A stretch of DNA of 64,000 bases from Paenibacillus dendritiformis (GCF_945605565.1 NZ_OX216966.1:795001-859000), one strand, 5' to 3'; positions 19,206 through 28,943 are shown, counted from the stretch's first letter. Numbers and translations: made by a program. Notes: generated by a model from the sequence alone, not told the origin.

Positions 19206-20387
19206 ATGAGCCGCAAAGAGCACATTACTGCCATTCCTATTGTGCGAGCGCTGGCCATGATTGGCGTCATCAGCGTGCATTCCACATCGCAGGCAACGGT
19301 AGATATGGTTGATTCGAACTGGTATTATCTATACAACTTTTTCAACATCTTTTTCAAATACGGCACGCCGACCTTCATTCTGCTGAGCAGCTTCGTGCTG
19401 TTCTACAACTACGGCGGACGGGACAAGCTGGAGCCCGCCGTGCTGGGCAAGTTCTACCGGAATCGCCTGTTGTATGTCATCATTCCGTATGTCGTCGCAT
19501 CGATTGGGTACTTCCTGATGCAGCATATGATGTATTACCGTACCCGCGGCTTCGAGGATTCCATGTATTCGTTTTTCACGAAATTATTGACCGGCTCCGC
19601 TTATACGCACTTATACTTTGTCTTTATCAGCATTCAGTTCTATATCTTGTTCCCATTGATGCTCAAGCTGTTCCGCTCCAAGACGATATTGGCCTGGTCG
19701 ATTCCGCTGGGGCTGCTGCTGCAGTGGGGCTTCGTGCTCTGGAACAAGTATGACCTCCAGATTGTAAATAAAGGCAGCATTTCGCTGTCTTATGTCAGCT
19801 ATTATTTCCTCGGCGCCTATGTCGGCCTGAACTTCGAGAAAATTCGACCGTGGCTGACGTCGCTCGGGCAGAAGGGCAATCCGCTCCGCTTCCGGATCGG
19901 GTCCCTCGCGCTGTGGGGCGCTTGGCTGCTGTTCGCGATGCTTCATGTTCAGGTCTGGTTCTGGTCGCGTTCGACCAACGAATGGACCAACTCGCTGGTC
20001 TATGAGATGCTGTGGAATTTCCACACGCTCACATCCGCCATCGTCCTGATGCAGCTGGCCTTTTTCCTGGAACGGAAGCTGCCGGACTGGCTTCGCAAAG
20101 CTCTTATGCAGCTGGGGGATCTGTCCTTCGGCATCTACCTGCTGCATCCCGTCTTCCTTGCCTTGTACCGCAAATACGCCTGGCATGGAGGCGGCTCGCT
20201 TGCATACATGCTGTATATCGCGGGAGGCTATGCCGTCGCGCTTGGCTTGTCCTGGCTCGTCGTCTATGCGGCATTCCGCTTTATCCCGTTCGCCTGGGTC
20301 GGATTTGGCGCCGTGCCGCGCAGCTTCAAGGCGAAGCGGGCGCCGCAGCAGAAATCGGGTTCCATCACCCCGGGAACAAGCGCATAA
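19206..20387 (+). CDS. Membrane acyltransferase 3 family protein (OafA-like)
   Basis: The 393-residue protein has about ten hydrophobic segments and the family hallmark near the N-terminus (IPIVRALAMIGVISVHSTSQ, with the catalytic-type His). Such proteins transfer acetyl or other acyl groups across the membrane to surface polysaccharide or peptidoglycan. ATG 19206 is preceded by GGAAGGA; the upstream ATG at 19173 has no site. The downstream terminator shows it is monocistronic. Together with the preceding deacetylase it suggests cell-surface glycan editing, but the substrate is unknown. Confidence 0.87.
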   Translation: MSRKEHITAIPIVRALAMIGVISVHSTSQATVDMVDSNWYYLYNFFNIFFKYGTPTFILLSSFVLFYNYGGRDKLEPAVLGKFYRNRLLYVIIPYVVASIGYFLMQHMMYYRTRGFEDSMYSFFTKLLTGSAYTHLYFVFISIQFYILFPLMLKLFRSKTILAWSIPLGLLLQWGFVLWNKYDLQIVNKGSISLSYVSYYFLGAYVGLNFEKIRPWLTSLGQKGNPLRFRIGSLALWGAWLLFAMLHVQVWFWSRSTNEWTNSLVYEMLWNFHTLTSAIVLMQLAFFLERKLPDWLRKALMQLGDLSFGIYLLHPVFLALYRKYAWHGGGSLAYMLYIAGGYAVALGLSWLVVYAAFRFIPFAWVGFGAVPRSFKAKRAPQQKSGSITPGTSA

Positions 20388-20401
20388 GGGATGACTCATC
20401 G

Positions 20402-20430
20402 GACCGTCTGCCGTCGCAGACGGTCTTTTT
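20402..20430 (+). terminator. Rho-independent terminator
   Basis: GACCGTCTGC (20402-20411) and GCAGACGGTC (20416-20425) pair perfectly around a 4-nt loop and are followed by TTTTT. Confidence 0.93.
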
Positions 20431-20470
20431 GGCATTGTCCGGCAGCGATGGGGGAAGACCCGCCGAGGGA

Positions 20471-20499
20471 TTGACGATGACGGCGATCCGTGATAATAT
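20471..20499 (+). promoter_or_regulatory. Promoter of the his operon
   Basis: TTGACG (20471-20476) and TAATAT (20494-20499) are separated by 17 bp, about 94 bp upstream of hisZ. I see no T-box or histidine-rich leader peptide in the leader. Confidence 0.6.
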
Positions 20500-20592
20500 T
20501 ACCTTTAAATTTTTACTTCATTTTGCTAATAAATTAACTTGGTAGTACTGTACCATATTAAAGTAAAGAGTTTATAAATACGGGGTGAGTCC

Positions 20593-21804
20593 ATGTCGAA
20601 GCCGAGAATGTTCGAGAAGCCGTCCGGCGTACGGGATTATTTGCCGGAAGCGGTTCGCAAGCTAAGAGAAATCGAGCGGAAGGTGCTCCATACGATGGAG
20701 TGCTGGGGATATGCGCAAATTATTACCCCGACGATGGAATTCTATGACACGGTAGGGACGGCCAGCGCCACCTCCGATCAGAAGCTGTTCAAGCTGCTGA
20801 ACCAGCGCGGAACGCCGATGGTGCTGCGCTCGGATATGACGGGGCCGATCGCGCGCGTCGTCTCTTCCTTGCTCGGGAAGGAGCCGTTCCCGATCCGCCT
20901 GTCCTATCATGCCAATGTGTTCCGGGCGATGGAGGAAGAGGCGGGGCGGGAAGCCGAGTTCTTCCAGACGGGCGCGGAGCTGGCGGGCGACGGTTCGCCG
21001 GAGGCCGATGCGGAGGTGATCGCGCTGGCTATCGCCTGCCTGAAGGCCTCGGGAATCGAGCGGTTCAAGGTGGCGATCGGCCATCACGGGGTTGTGCAGA
21101 GTCTGTTCGAGGATGCGCTGCCTGGGGATGAGGAGAACCAGCTGCGCTTGAAGCAGCTGCTTATTCAGCGCGACGTGGTCGGCTACCGGGCGCAGGCAAG
21201 CCTGCTCGGGCTGGATGGCGAGCGGATCGAGCCGTTGGAGGCGCTGCTGCAGCTCCGGGGCGGTCGCGCGGTGCTGGACCAAGCTCGCGCGCTGTCCGGC
21301 AAGCCGGAGATGGCGGCTTCTCTTGCTCATTTGGAGCAGGTATGGGAGGTGCTGGAGGCGTATGGGATTGCGGAGCATCTGCTGCTTGATTTGACGATGT
21401 TGGGGGACTTTTCTTATTATACGGGCACCATTTTTGAAGGATATGCCGCAGACATGGGGTTCCCGGTCATGAGCGGCGGGCGTTATGACCATTTGCTGCA
21501 GCAATTCGGCCGTCCTGCTCCGGCGACGGGCTTCGCGCTCAAGACGACGCGCATTATCGATGCCTTGTCCCGGCCTGGCGAGAACGAAGAGGAGCAGGCG
21601 AAGCCGGTGCTGATTCAATATGAGGCCGCCAGACGAGCGGATGCCTTGGCGGAAGCGGCCCGGCTGCGGGCGGAAGGCGTCATTGCCGTCACCCGGTTGC
21701 TCGGAGACGATGCTACGGGAATGACATCCCGGGAAGGGTCGGATGCGGAAGGCCAGCCGCAGGACGGCCGTTACCGCGAAGTGCTCACCTTCGTGCAGCC
21801 GTGA
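20593..21804 (+). CDS. hisZ: ATP phosphoribosyltransferase regulatory subunit HisZ
   Basis: The 403-residue protein resembles histidyl-tRNA synthetase. It has motif 2-like residues (VLRSDMTGPIARVV) and the pattern GVRDYLPEAVRKLREIE, but it lacks the anticodon-binding domain. HisZ forms an octamer with the short HisG and gives it histidine feedback control. The short HisG encoded next door needs this subunit. It is the first gene of the operon. Confidence 0.95.
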   Translation: MSKPRMFEKPSGVRDYLPEAVRKLREIERKVLHTMECWGYAQIITPTMEFYDTVGTASATSDQKLFKLLNQRGTPMVLRSDMTGPIARVVSSLLGKEPFPIRLSYHANVFRAMEEEAGREAEFFQTGAELAGDGSPEADAEVIALAIACLKASGIERFKVAIGHHGVVQSLFEDALPGDEENQLRLKQLLIQRDVVGYRAQASLLGLDGERIEPLEALLQLRGGRAVLDQARALSGKPEMAASLAHLEQVWEVLEAYGIAEHLLLDLTMLGDFSYYTGTIFEGYAADMGFPVMSGGRYDHLLQQFGRPAPATGFALKTTRIIDALSRPGENEEEQAKPVLIQYEAARRADALAEAARLRAEGVIAVTRLLGDDATGMTSREGSDAEGQPQDGRYREVLTFVQP

Positions 21805-21885
21805 CGCAGAAGAGATGGCGGGAACGAGGCCGGAAGCGGGAATTGCGCTTCGCCTCGCATTCCGCGTGAAGACAGGAGGGATACG

Positions 21886-22518
21886 ATGCAGGATTGGTTG
21901 AAGGTGGCTATGCCGAAGGGGCGTATCTACAAGCAGGCTTCCACGCTGTTCCGCGATGCGGGGCTGCCGGTGCCCGAGGATGAAGAGGATTCCCGCAAGC
22001 TGATCATCGATGTGCCGCAATCGCGCATGCAGTTCATCATGGCGAAGCCGGTCGACGTTCCGACTTATGTCGAATACGGGGTTGCGGATGTCGGCATCGC
22101 CGGCAAAGATGTGCTGATGGAAGAGAACAAGGATGTCTATGAGCTGCTTGACCTGGGCATTGCCCGCTGCCGGATGTCGGTGATCGGCCTTCCGTCCTGG
22201 AAGCCGTCCATTCATCTGCGGGTCGCGACGAAGTACCCGAATGTCGCCTCGAAGTATTTCCGGGAGCTGGGACAGCAGGTGGAAGTGATTAAGCTGAACG
22301 GATCGATCGAGTTGGCTCCGTTAATCGGGCTGGCGGATCGGATCGTGGATATGGTCGAGACCGGCAAGACGTTGAAGGAGAACGGGCTGGTGGAGCTGGA
22401 AGAGATGTTCGGGATTACGAGCCGGCTTATTGCGAACCGGGTCAGCTACCGGATGAAGAACGAAGCGATTCAGCAGCTATGCGACCGGATTCAGCGCGTC
22501 GTGCCTCTGCAGCTGTAG
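21886..22518 (+). CDS. hisG: ATP phosphoribosyltransferase, short form
   Basis: This enzyme catalyses the first step of histidine synthesis, joining ATP and PRPP. At 210 residues it is the short form, which lacks the C-terminal regulatory domain and depends on HisZ. Recognisable segments are [22 protein letters not shown] and the PRPP-binding region around [34 protein letters not shown] supplies a strong ribosome site just before the ATG. Confidence 0.96.
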   Translation: MQDWLKVAMPKGRIYKQASTLFRDAGLPVPEDEEDSRKLIIDVPQSRMQFIMAKPVDVPTYVEYGVADVGIAGKDVLMEENKDVYELLDLGIARCRMSVIGLPSWKPSIHLRVATKYPNVASKYFRELGQQVEVIKLNGSIELAPLIGLADRIVDMVETGKTLKENGLVELEEMFGITSRLIANRVSYRMKNEAIQQLCDRIQRVVPLQL

Positions 22519-22747
22519 GCGGTGCGGGCCAGTCCGCTTCACGCTTCGTCGAATCGGGATCGAGGGTGCCTGCAGCGAGTGCTCCCGAATCGTAAGTTGG
22601 CCTTGGGAGCTGGTTATGGCGGATTGCGTGAGATATGGAAGGATAGATAGAACTGCAGGAACGCGGGCGATCGGCCCTGCCGCCGGATGGAGCCGGCGAT
22701 GTGCCGGACGCGCGCGATATATTTCAGGAGAGGACGGGAGGAGCAGC

Positions 22748-24034
22748 ATGCGGATTATCGAAGCAGCGGATTGGCGTGTTGAGCGCAAGGTAGATTACGG
22801 AACCCGGGAGCAGTTGGAGACGGTTCAGGCGATTATCCGGGATGTGCGGAAGGAGGGGGATGCGGCGGTCCTCCGCTATACCGGACAGTTCGACCGGATG
22901 GAGCTGGCTTCGGCGCAGCTGCGCATCGCTCCGGCGGAGATTGAGGCGGCCTACGGGCAAGTGAAGGACGCCTTCCTCGCCGCCTTGCGCGAGGCGGCCG
23001 CGAATATCCGCGCCTTCCACGAGAAACAGAAGCGCACGTCATGGATGGATGTTCAGCCGGACGGTACACTGCTGGGGCAAATTCTGCGGCCGCTGAAGCG
23101 GGTCGGCGTCTATGTGCCCGGCGGGAGCGCGGCTTATCCTTCCTCCGTCCTGATGAACGTCATTCCCGCCCAGGTCGCGGGCGTGCCCGAGATCGTCATG
23201 GTCACGCCGCCATCGACCGGCGGCCAGGGCGGCATCGATCCGCATATTCTGGTCGCGGCGGCGGAGGCCGGCGTGAAGGAGATTTACCAGGTTGGCGGGG
23301 CGCAAGCGATCGCCGCTCTGGCTTACGGCACGGAGACGATCGCCCCGGTCGACAAAATCTGCGGGCCCGGCAATATTTATGTCGCCCTCGCGAAGCGCGA
23401 GGTGTACGGCGCGGTCGATATCGACAGCATCGCCGGCCCTTCCGAGATTGTGGTCTTGGCGGATGCGACGGCGACGCCGGCCTATGTGGCGGCCGATCTG
23501 TTGTCCCAGGCCGAGCATGACGCGATGGCATCGGCCGTGCTCGTCACCGACTCGCGCCCGCTGGCGGAGGCGGTGGCGGCCGAGGTGGAGCGCCAGCTCG
23601 CCTCACTGCCGCGCCGGGAGATCGCGGCGAAGTCGCTGGAAGAGTACGGTGCGATCGTGGTCGTGCCCGGACTGAAGGAAGGCGTGGAGCTGGTCAACCG
23701 CCTCGCGCCGGAGCATCTGGAGATTATGACGTCCGACCCGATGGAGTGGGTAGGCGCCATCGAGAATGCCGGCGCGATCTTCCTCGGCGAGCACAGCTCC
23801 GAGCCGGTAGGCGACTATTACGCCGGGCCGAACCATATCATTCCGACGAATGGCACGGCGCGCTTCTCTTCACCGGTCGACGTCGATATGTTCATGAAGA
23901 AGTCGAGTCTGATCCGGTACAGCCGGGAGGCGCTGCAGCGGGACGGGGAGCGGATTATGGAGCTGGCCCGCCACGAAGGTCTGGAGGCGCATGCCCGCGC
24001 GATCGGAATCCGGCTCGGGCAGATGAAGGAATAG
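22748..24034 (+). CDS. hisD: Histidinol dehydrogenase
   Basis: The 428-residue, NAD- and zinc-dependent enzyme catalyses the last two steps of histidine synthesis. Signature stretches are visible: [18 protein letters not shown], the [10 protein letters not shown] region, the catalytic Glu/His segment around LAPEHLEIM, and the [14 protein letters not shown] region near the C-terminus. ATG 22748 is preceded by GGGAGGAG. The open frame extends upstream to 22616 without homology to the family. About 230 bp separate it from hisG, slightly loose for this operon. Confidence 0.96.
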   Translation: MRIIEAADWRVERKVDYGTREQLETVQAIIRDVRKEGDAAVLRYTGQFDRMELASAQLRIAPAEIEAAYGQVKDAFLAALREAAANIRAFHEKQKRTSWMDVQPDGTLLGQILRPLKRVGVYVPGGSAAYPSSVLMNVIPAQVAGVPEIVMVTPPSTGGQGGIDPHILVAAAEAGVKEIYQVGGAQAIAALAYGTETIAPVDKICGPGNIYVALAKREVYGAVDIDSIAGPSEIVVLADATATPAYVAADLLSQAEHDAMASAVLVTDSRPLAEAVAAEVERQLASLPRREIAAKSLEEYGAIVVVPGLKEGVELVNRLAPEHLEIMTSDPMEWVGAIENAGAIFLGEHSSEPVGDYYAGPNHIIPTNGTARFSSPVDVDMFMKKSSLIRYSREALQRDGERIMELARHEGLEAHARAIGIRLGQMKE

Positions 24035-24117
24035 AACACCGGCCGCCAGGGCGGGGGAAGCTGTCCGGCGGGCGACACCGCAATACAGCATACATGAGAA
24101 GAAGGGCGGAACGATCA

Positions 24118-24723
24118 ATGGAATATGGAACATTGCAATCGCGGGAAGCGGCCATTGCCCGCAAAACGAATGAGACGGATATACAGTTGTCGTTCAATGT
24201 AGACGGAAGCGGCACAAGCCGCCTGGAGACGGGCGTGCCGTTCCTGAACCATATGCTGGACCTGTTCGCGAAGCATGGCCAATTCGATCTCACGGTCCGG
24301 GCGGATGGAGATACGGACATCGATGACCACCACACGGTGGAGGACATCGGGATCTGCCTCGGCCAGGCGCTGCGCGAGGCGCTCGGGAACAAGGCGGGCA
24401 TCCGGCGCTATGCCTCGGTCTTCGTTCCGATGGACGAGGCGCTTGCCCAAGTCGTCATCGATCTGAGCAACCGGCCTCATTTCGAGCACCGCGCGGTCTA
24501 TCCGGCTGCCCGGGTCGGGGCGTTCGAGACCGAGCTGGTGCATGAATTTCTATGGAAGCTGGCGCTGGAGAGCCGGATGACGCTCCATGTGATCGTTCAT
24601 TACGGGCAGAACACGCACCATATTATCGAAGCCGTATTCAAGGCGCTCGGACGGGCCTTGGATGAAGCGACCGCGATCGATCCGCGCGTGCAGGGCGTTC
24701 CGTCCACCAAGGGAGTGCTGTAA
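24118..24723 (+). CDS. hisB: Imidazoleglycerol-phosphate dehydratase
   Basis: The 201-residue dehydratase removes water from imidazole glycerol phosphate using manganese. Both histidine-rich motifs are present: GVPFLNHMLDLFAKHGQFDL with DDHHTVEDIGICLG, and FFxH-like VHYGQNTHHIIEAVFKALGR. The open frame continues upstream to 23746 through hisD in another frame, but homology and GGGCGGA support ATG 24118. There is no fused histidinol-phosphatase domain. Confidence 0.96.
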   Translation: MEYGTLQSREAAIARKTNETDIQLSFNVDGSGTSRLETGVPFLNHMLDLFAKHGQFDLTVRADGDTDIDDHHTVEDIGICLGQALREALGNKAGIRRYASVFVPMDEALAQVVIDLSNRPHFEHRAVYPAARVGAFETELVHEFLWKLALESRMTLHVIVHYGQNTHHIIEAVFKALGRALDEATAIDPRVQGVPSTKGVL

Positions 24724-24726
24724 GCG

Positions 24727-25359
24727 ATGATTGCGGTAGTGGATTACGGAATGGGGAATCTGCACAGTGTCAGCACGGCGGTGGAGCGCCTCGGCTATGA
24801 AGCCGTCATCTGCCGCGAGCCCGTGCAGCTGGCCGAGGCCGACGGCATCATTCTGCCCGGCGTCGGCGCGTTCGGCGATGCGATGGAATCGCTGAAGGCG
24901 ACCGGTCTGGGCCGGGCGTTCACGGAGGCGGTGCAGGCCGACAAGCCGGCGCTCGGCATCTGCCTCGGCATGCAGCTGCTCTTCGAGGAAGGGGAAGAGC
25001 ACGGCCGCCACGCCGGTCTCGGGCTGCTGCCCGGCCGGGTCGTCCGCTTCCAGGGCGGCCATTACAAGGTGCCGCATATGGGCTGGAACCGGCTGCAATG
25101 GGAGCAGCCGGATCATGCGCTGACTGCCGGGCTGGAGGAAGGGCATGTCTACTTCGTCCACTCGTATCATGTGCTGGCCGAGAAGCAGAGAGATGTCATT
25201 GCGACCTGCCAATACGGAGGCCAAGCGGTGACGGCGATGGTCGGCCGGGGCCGCCTGTACGGGATGCAGTTCCATCCCGAGAAGAGCGGGGAAGTGGGCC
25301 CGCGTCTGCTGGAGCGGTTCCTCCGTCTTGCCGAGGGTCCGGGAGCGGCCCGGGAGTGA
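24727..25359 (+). CDS. hisH: Imidazole glycerol phosphate synthase, glutaminase subunit
   Basis: This class I glutamine amidotransferase has 210 residues. The nucleophile is Cys in LGICLGMQLLFE, and the catalytic His-Glu pair lies in MQFHPEKSG. It supplies ammonia to HisF. Only 3 bp separate it from hisB. After its stop, 1.1 kb of repeat-rich non-coding DNA intervenes before hisA, although the gene order is otherwise standard. Confidence 0.96.
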   Translation: MIAVVDYGMGNLHSVSTAVERLGYEAVICREPVQLAEADGIILPGVGAFGDAMESLKATGLGRAFTEAVQADKPALGICLGMQLLFEEGEEHGRHAGLGLLPGRVVRFQGGHYKVPHMGWNRLQWEQPDHALTAGLEEGHVYFVHSYHVLAEKQRDVIATCQYGGQAVTAMVGRGRLYGMQFHPEKSGEVGPRLLERFLRLAEGPGAARE

Positions 25360-25421
25360 TTTGCGATCCGGGACCGAAAAGGGTTGGTTGCCGAGGCTCT
25401 ATTGTCGAAGAGGTCTGTCGC

Positions 25422-25448
25422 GAAGGAGAAGGAGAAGGAGAAGGAGAG
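25422..25448 (+). repeat. Simple hexamer repeat (GAAGGA)
   Basis: About four and a half perfect GAAGGA units lie in the non-coding interval. No open frame uses it convincingly. Confidence 0.8.
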
Positions 25449-25570
25449 GCGAAGGCGGAGGCACGGGTAAGGAAATGCGCGAGGCATGAGCGGGAAAAGT
25501 GCGGTGGGGGCGATGGGCGAAAGCTGCAAACGTGCGCGGTATGGGCGATGATGGGGGAAAGCTGCAAGAG

Positions 25571-25727
25571 TCAGGCTGTTGGAAAACCCCTTTTTTTGCG
25601 AAGGGGTGGAGATGGTCCATTTTCCTCATCGAAACTTGGCTCTCAGAGCGTTTTTAAATCGACTTTTTCTACCGGGTGAAGAGAGCCATCACAGGTAAAA
25701 AGTCCCATAGACTACTCAATAGCCTGA
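25571..25727. repeat. MITE-like segment with TCAGGCTRTTG inverted ends
   Basis: TCAGGCTGTTG (25571-25581) and CAATAGCCTGA (25717-25727) are inverted repeats with one mismatch, enclosing about 135 bp. A further CAATAGCCTGA occurs at 26163-26173. The flanking words in that second copy (GGCCGGTAGAAA, TACTCAAAAC) resemble part of the first (ACCGGGTGAAGA, TACTCAATAG). Confidence 0.45.
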
Positions 25728-25844
25728 TTTTTACGGGATCCAAGCGACCGCGTCGGATGCTGGGGGCATCATCGCCTTCAGGAAGCATTATCGGCCTGTT
25801 GGAAGCATCGTTGCCTCCTGGGGCTTGGATGTGCGGAGGAAATA

Positions 25845-26352
25845 ATTGCTGCTATTTTACAGGAATTTCGGCTTAATGAGTCCACATCCCGAGGAATTGC
25901 TGCAAATCTACATCATTTTAGGCCCTTTTGCTTCAAGCCGAAGCGAAACGGGGGAAATTCCTGTAATTTTGCAGGATTCCCTTTCTGGAAAAGTCGTCCA
26001 TATCGAATTGCTGTATTTATGCAGGATTTCGCTTACCGAATAGGCGTGGCTGGAGAATTCGTGGAGTTTTGCGGATTTCGCCTGCCGGATGGGCGTGTCT
26101 AGGGAAATGGTGCAGTTTTCAGGCCGGTAGAAATATCCATTTCCTACTCAAAACTTCTTTCTCAATAGCCTGAAGAGTGCAGTTTTTTTGACTGTTTCTG
26201 CTGTGAAAAGAAGAATTTCCTGCAGCGTTGCATCAATTTCGTGAAATAAAGGGTGGATTGCGGAAAGCATGGGCAAAATGATGTATTTTTGCAGGATTGG
26301 CGTCGAATACGCTTGCCCCAAAAAACAAAACTGTAATTTTGCAGGATTGGTG
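25845..26352. repeat. Degenerate tandem array with about 50-bp period
   Basis: Cores resembling TTTTGCAGGATT occur at 25857, 25969, 26019, 26069, 26118, 26289 and 26339, with a weak one near 25907. Neighbouring cores are mostly 49-51 bp apart, with one 61-bp step. In two adjacent units the sequence between cores is also conserved (GGATTTCGCTTACCGAATAG against GGATTTCGCCTGCCGGATGG), so the whole unit is repeated and not just the core. Confidence 0.75.
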
Positions 26353-26472
26353 GGGCAGCGGGAGCGCGTGTAGGTGTTGCATCCGAAGAGAGGAAGTATG
26401 TCAGAACGGAAACGCAAGGGGTTCAAGTAAAGGGGTTTGAGTGGCGTTTGAGTGACAAGGGAGGGTAACCGT

Positions 26473-27225
26473 ATGACGGCATTTACAATCTATCCGGCGA
26501 TCGATATTCGGGGAGGGCGCTGTGTCCGGCTTGTGCAGGGCGATTACGGCCAAGAGACGGTCTATGATGAATCTCCGCTCGATGTGGCCCGCCGCTGGGA
26601 GCGGGAGGGTGCGTCCTGGATTCATCTCGTCGATCTGGACGGCGCAAAGGCCGGGCATCCGGTCAATGACCGGCTCATCGGGGAGATCGCCCGCACCGTC
26701 GGCGTGCCGGTGCAGGTCGGTGGCGGCTTGCGGACGCGGGACGATGTGGAGCGTCTGCTGGAAAAGGGCGTGGCGCGGGTCATTCTCGGCACGGCCGCGA
26801 TTGAGGATCGCGCGTTCGTTGAAGACGTGCTGTCCCGGCACGGCGGCCATGTCGCGATCGGCATCGATGCGCGCGACGGCTATGTCGCGACGCGGGGCTG
26901 GCTCGAGACGTCGGAGGTGCAGGCGGAAGCGCTGGCCTGCCAGCTGGCTGAAGCGGGTGCGAAGACGTTTATTTTCACCGATATTTCCCGCGACGGCATG
27001 ATGCGGGGGCCGAATGTGGAGGCGATCACGGCGTTGGCCCGGGCTTGCGGCCAGCAGGTCATCGCCTCGGGCGGCGTCAGCAGCATGGCGGATGTGGAGA
27101 CACTGGCCGCTCAGGCGAGGGAAGGCGTCAGCGGCGCCATTATCGGCAAGGCGCTGTATACCGGCAGCGTTCGCCTGGAGGACGCGGTCCGGCTGGCCGA
27201 AGCGGCCGGAAGCAGCGGGCGCTAG
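26473..27225 (+). CDS. hisA: ProFAR isomerase HisA
   Basis: The 250-residue TIM-barrel isomerase has the active-site segments YPAIDIRGGRCVRLVQGDY, VQVGGGLRT and FTDISRDGMMRG. Two phosphate-binding half-barrels are evident. ATG 26473 has GGGAGGG 7 bp upstream; the GTG at 26452 precedes that site and is unlikely. It begins the second block of his genes after the repeat interval. Confidence 0.96.
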   Translation: MTAFTIYPAIDIRGGRCVRLVQGDYGQETVYDESPLDVARRWEREGASWIHLVDLDGAKAGHPVNDRLIGEIARTVGVPVQVGGGLRTRDDVERLLEKGVARVILGTAAIEDRAFVEDVLSRHGGHVAIGIDARDGYVATRGWLETSEVQAEALACQLAEAGAKTFIFTDISRDGMMRGPNVEAITALARACGQQVIASGGVSSMADVETLAAQAREGVSGAIIGKALYTGSVRLEDAVRLAEAAGSSGR

Positions 27226-27345
27226 CCGCCGCTCTAAGCTGCCGATGGCCGATGCGGCCTGACCTGAGGGTCTGAGCGTCTGAGGAATGGACAGCCGCTG
27301 CGGATTCCATGATAACGAATGCCTGCGAGGAATGGAGGAATGCAA

Positions 27346-28104
27346 ATGTTAGCCAAACGAATCATCCCTTGCCTCGACGTCAAGGACGGACGGGTCGTCA
27401 AGGGCGTTAACTTCGTGCAGCTGCGCGATGCCGGCGATCCGGTGGAGCTGGCCGCCCTGTATGATCGGGAAGGCGCCGATGAGCTGGTCTTTCTGGATAT
27501 TTCCGCTTCGGTGGAGGGTCGGGCCACGATGGTCGAGGTTGTCCGGCAGACGGCGGCCGAGATCTCGATTCCCTTCACGGTGGGCGGCGGCATCGGACAT
27601 GTCGATGATATGATGCGGATTCTGCGCGCGGGCGCGGACAAGATCGGAATCAATACGGCGGCGGTGCAGCAGCCGTCCCTTATTCGCGACGGGGCGCGCC
27701 GCTTCGGCTCGCAGTGCATCGTCGTCGCGGTGGACGCCCGCTACCATGAGGAATGGGGCGAATGGGAGGTCTATATTCATGGCGGACGCACGTCAACTGG
27801 TCTCCGGGTGTTGGAATGGGTCCGGGAGGCCGAGAAGCTGGGCGCCGGCGAGATTCTGCTGACGAGCATGGATTCGGACGGAACGAAGGACGGCTTCGAT
27901 ATTGGGCTGACCCGCGCTGTGTCCGATGCGGTCGGGATCCCGGTTATCGCTTCCGGCGGTGCCGGGCGCGCCGAGCATTTCCTGGAGGCGTTCCAGCAGG
28001 GCGGGGCCGATGCGGCATTGGCGGCTTCCATTTTCCACTATAAAGAGGTGTCGGTACAGGAAGTCAAAGAAACGCTGCGCCATCAAGGAGTGAATGTGCG
28101 ATGA
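27346..28104 (+). CDS. hisF: Imidazole glycerol phosphate synthase, cyclase subunit
   Basis: The 252-residue TIM-barrel partner of HisH has catalytic Asp residues in [18 protein letters not shown] and [16 protein letters not shown] chose ATG 27346 because GGAGG lies 7 bp upstream; ATG 27340 would leave almost no spacing. Its last codons overlap the start of hisIE (ATGA). Confidence 0.97.
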   Translation: MLAKRIIPCLDVKDGRVVKGVNFVQLRDAGDPVELAALYDREGADELVFLDISASVEGRATMVEVVRQTAAEISIPFTVGGGIGHVDDMMRILRAGADKIGINTAAVQQPSLIRDGARRFGSQCIVVAVDARYHEEWGEWEVYIHGGRTSTGLRVLEWVREAEKLGAGEILLTSMDSDGTKDGFDIGLTRAVSDAVGIPVIASGGAGRAEHFLEAFQQGGADAALAASIFHYKEVSVQEVKETLRHQGVNVR

Positions 28105-28886
28105 CAGAATCGAGAGTGACAGCCGGGCTGACCGCCTATGGAGAGGCGTTGGCGGATCGCATCCGCTGGGACGGACAGGGGCTTGTTCCGGCGATCGTGC
28201 AGGATGCGGGGACCCGGGAGGTGCTGATGATGGCCTATATGAACCGGGAGTCGCTTCTGAAGTCGTGCGAGACGGGGGAGACGGTCTTCTGGAGCCGCTC
28301 CCGGAAGGAGCTGTGGCATAAAGGCGCTACCAGCGGCAACACGCAGCGCATTGTCGAGATGGCCGCCGATTGTGACGGGGATACGCTGCTTATTCAGGTG
28401 ATCCCGAATGGTCCTGCATGCCATACGGGCAGGTATACCTGCTTCGACGGAGACCGCAGCGATACTGCTCCGCTGTCTGAAGCGCCGGAGGCAAGGGGGG
28501 CGATGAGGGCCGGGGTTGGTGCAGGGGATACAGCAATGGCTGCCGAGCCGTACCGGGTGCTGGCGGAGTTGGAGCAAATCATTGCCGAGCGTGAGGAGGA
28601 GCGGCCCAAAGGGGCGTATACGACGTATTTATTTGATTCCGGACTCGATAAAATATTGAAAAAGATCGGCGAAGAGAGCGCCGAGGTGCTGATTGCTGCC
28701 AAAAACGGCGACAATAAAGAGCTGACCGGCGAGGCCGGGGATTTGCTCTTCCATCTGCTTGTGCTGCTGCGCGAGCGGAAGCTGCCGTTCTCGCAGGTGT
28801 TGAATGAGCTGCAGCGCCGGCACCAAGGGCCGCGCCGCGATACCTATAATGCGGACGGCAAGATCAAGCCTTCAACTGAATCGTAA
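28101..28886 (+). CDS. hisI: Bifunctional PR-AMP cyclohydrolase / PR-ATP pyrophosphatase
   Basis: The 261-residue fusion carries the zinc-dependent cyclohydrolase (His[39 protein letters not shown]) in residues 1-125 and the MazG-like pyrophosphatase (His[34 protein letters not shown]) in about 150-240. The Ala/Gly-rich linker of about 25 residues between them seems longer than in many homologues. It is the last his gene, and a terminator follows. Confidence 0.96.
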   Translation: MTESRVTAGLTAYGEALADRIRWDGQGLVPAIVQDAGTREVLMMAYMNRESLLKSCETGETVFWSRSRKELWHKGATSGNTQRIVEMAADCDGDTLLIQVIPNGPACHTGRYTCFDGDRSDTAPLSEAPEARGAMRAGVGAGDTAMAAEPYRVLAELEQIIAEREEERPKGAYTTYLFDSGLDKILKKIGEESAEVLIAAKNGDNKELTGEAGDLLFHLLVLLRERKLPFSQVLNELQRRHQGPRRDTYNADGKIKPSTES

Positions 28887-28898
28887 GCAGCTTCATGG

Positions 28899-28943
28899 GC
28901 GGACGCCTGTTCCTTTAATGCGGGGAATAGGGGCCGCTTTTTT
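28899..28943 (+). terminator. Terminator of the his operon
   Basis: An imperfect long hairpin pairs GCGG with CCGC and CCTGTTCC with GGAATAGG (small internal bulges) and runs directly into TTTTTT (28938-28943). Confidence 0.75.

Larger units (their letters stand above)
25360..26472. other. 1.1-kb non-coding interval inside the his gene cluster, rich in repeats
   Basis: I find no convincing gene on either strand; short frames here are low-complexity. Contents in order: a GAAGGA hexamer run (25422-25448), two copies of a GGGCGATG...AAAGCTGCAA sequence (about 25508-25570), an inverted pair of TCAGGCTGTTG/CAATAGCCTGA ends (25571-25727), then a roughly 50-bp-period degenerate tandem array (25845-26125) with two further copies at 26277-26352. 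No clear terminator or promoter is visible, so whether hisA-hisF-hisIE is co-transcribed with hisZGDBH is open. Confidence 0.7.

Noticed and set aside
20431..20592. T-box or histidine leader-peptide attenuator before hisZ
   Set aside because: No T-box sequence, specifier-like stem, anti-terminator pair or run of His codons is visible in the 160-bp leader.
20662..22215. A 517-codon minus-strand frame opposite hisZ and hisG
   Set aside because: It spans two real genes and their spacer with no ribosome site and an Arg/His/Leu-rich composition typical of antisense frames in GC-rich DNA.
25845..26352. CRISPR array
   Set aside because: The repeats are degenerate, the sequence between cores is itself partly conserved rather than unique, and there are no cas genes.
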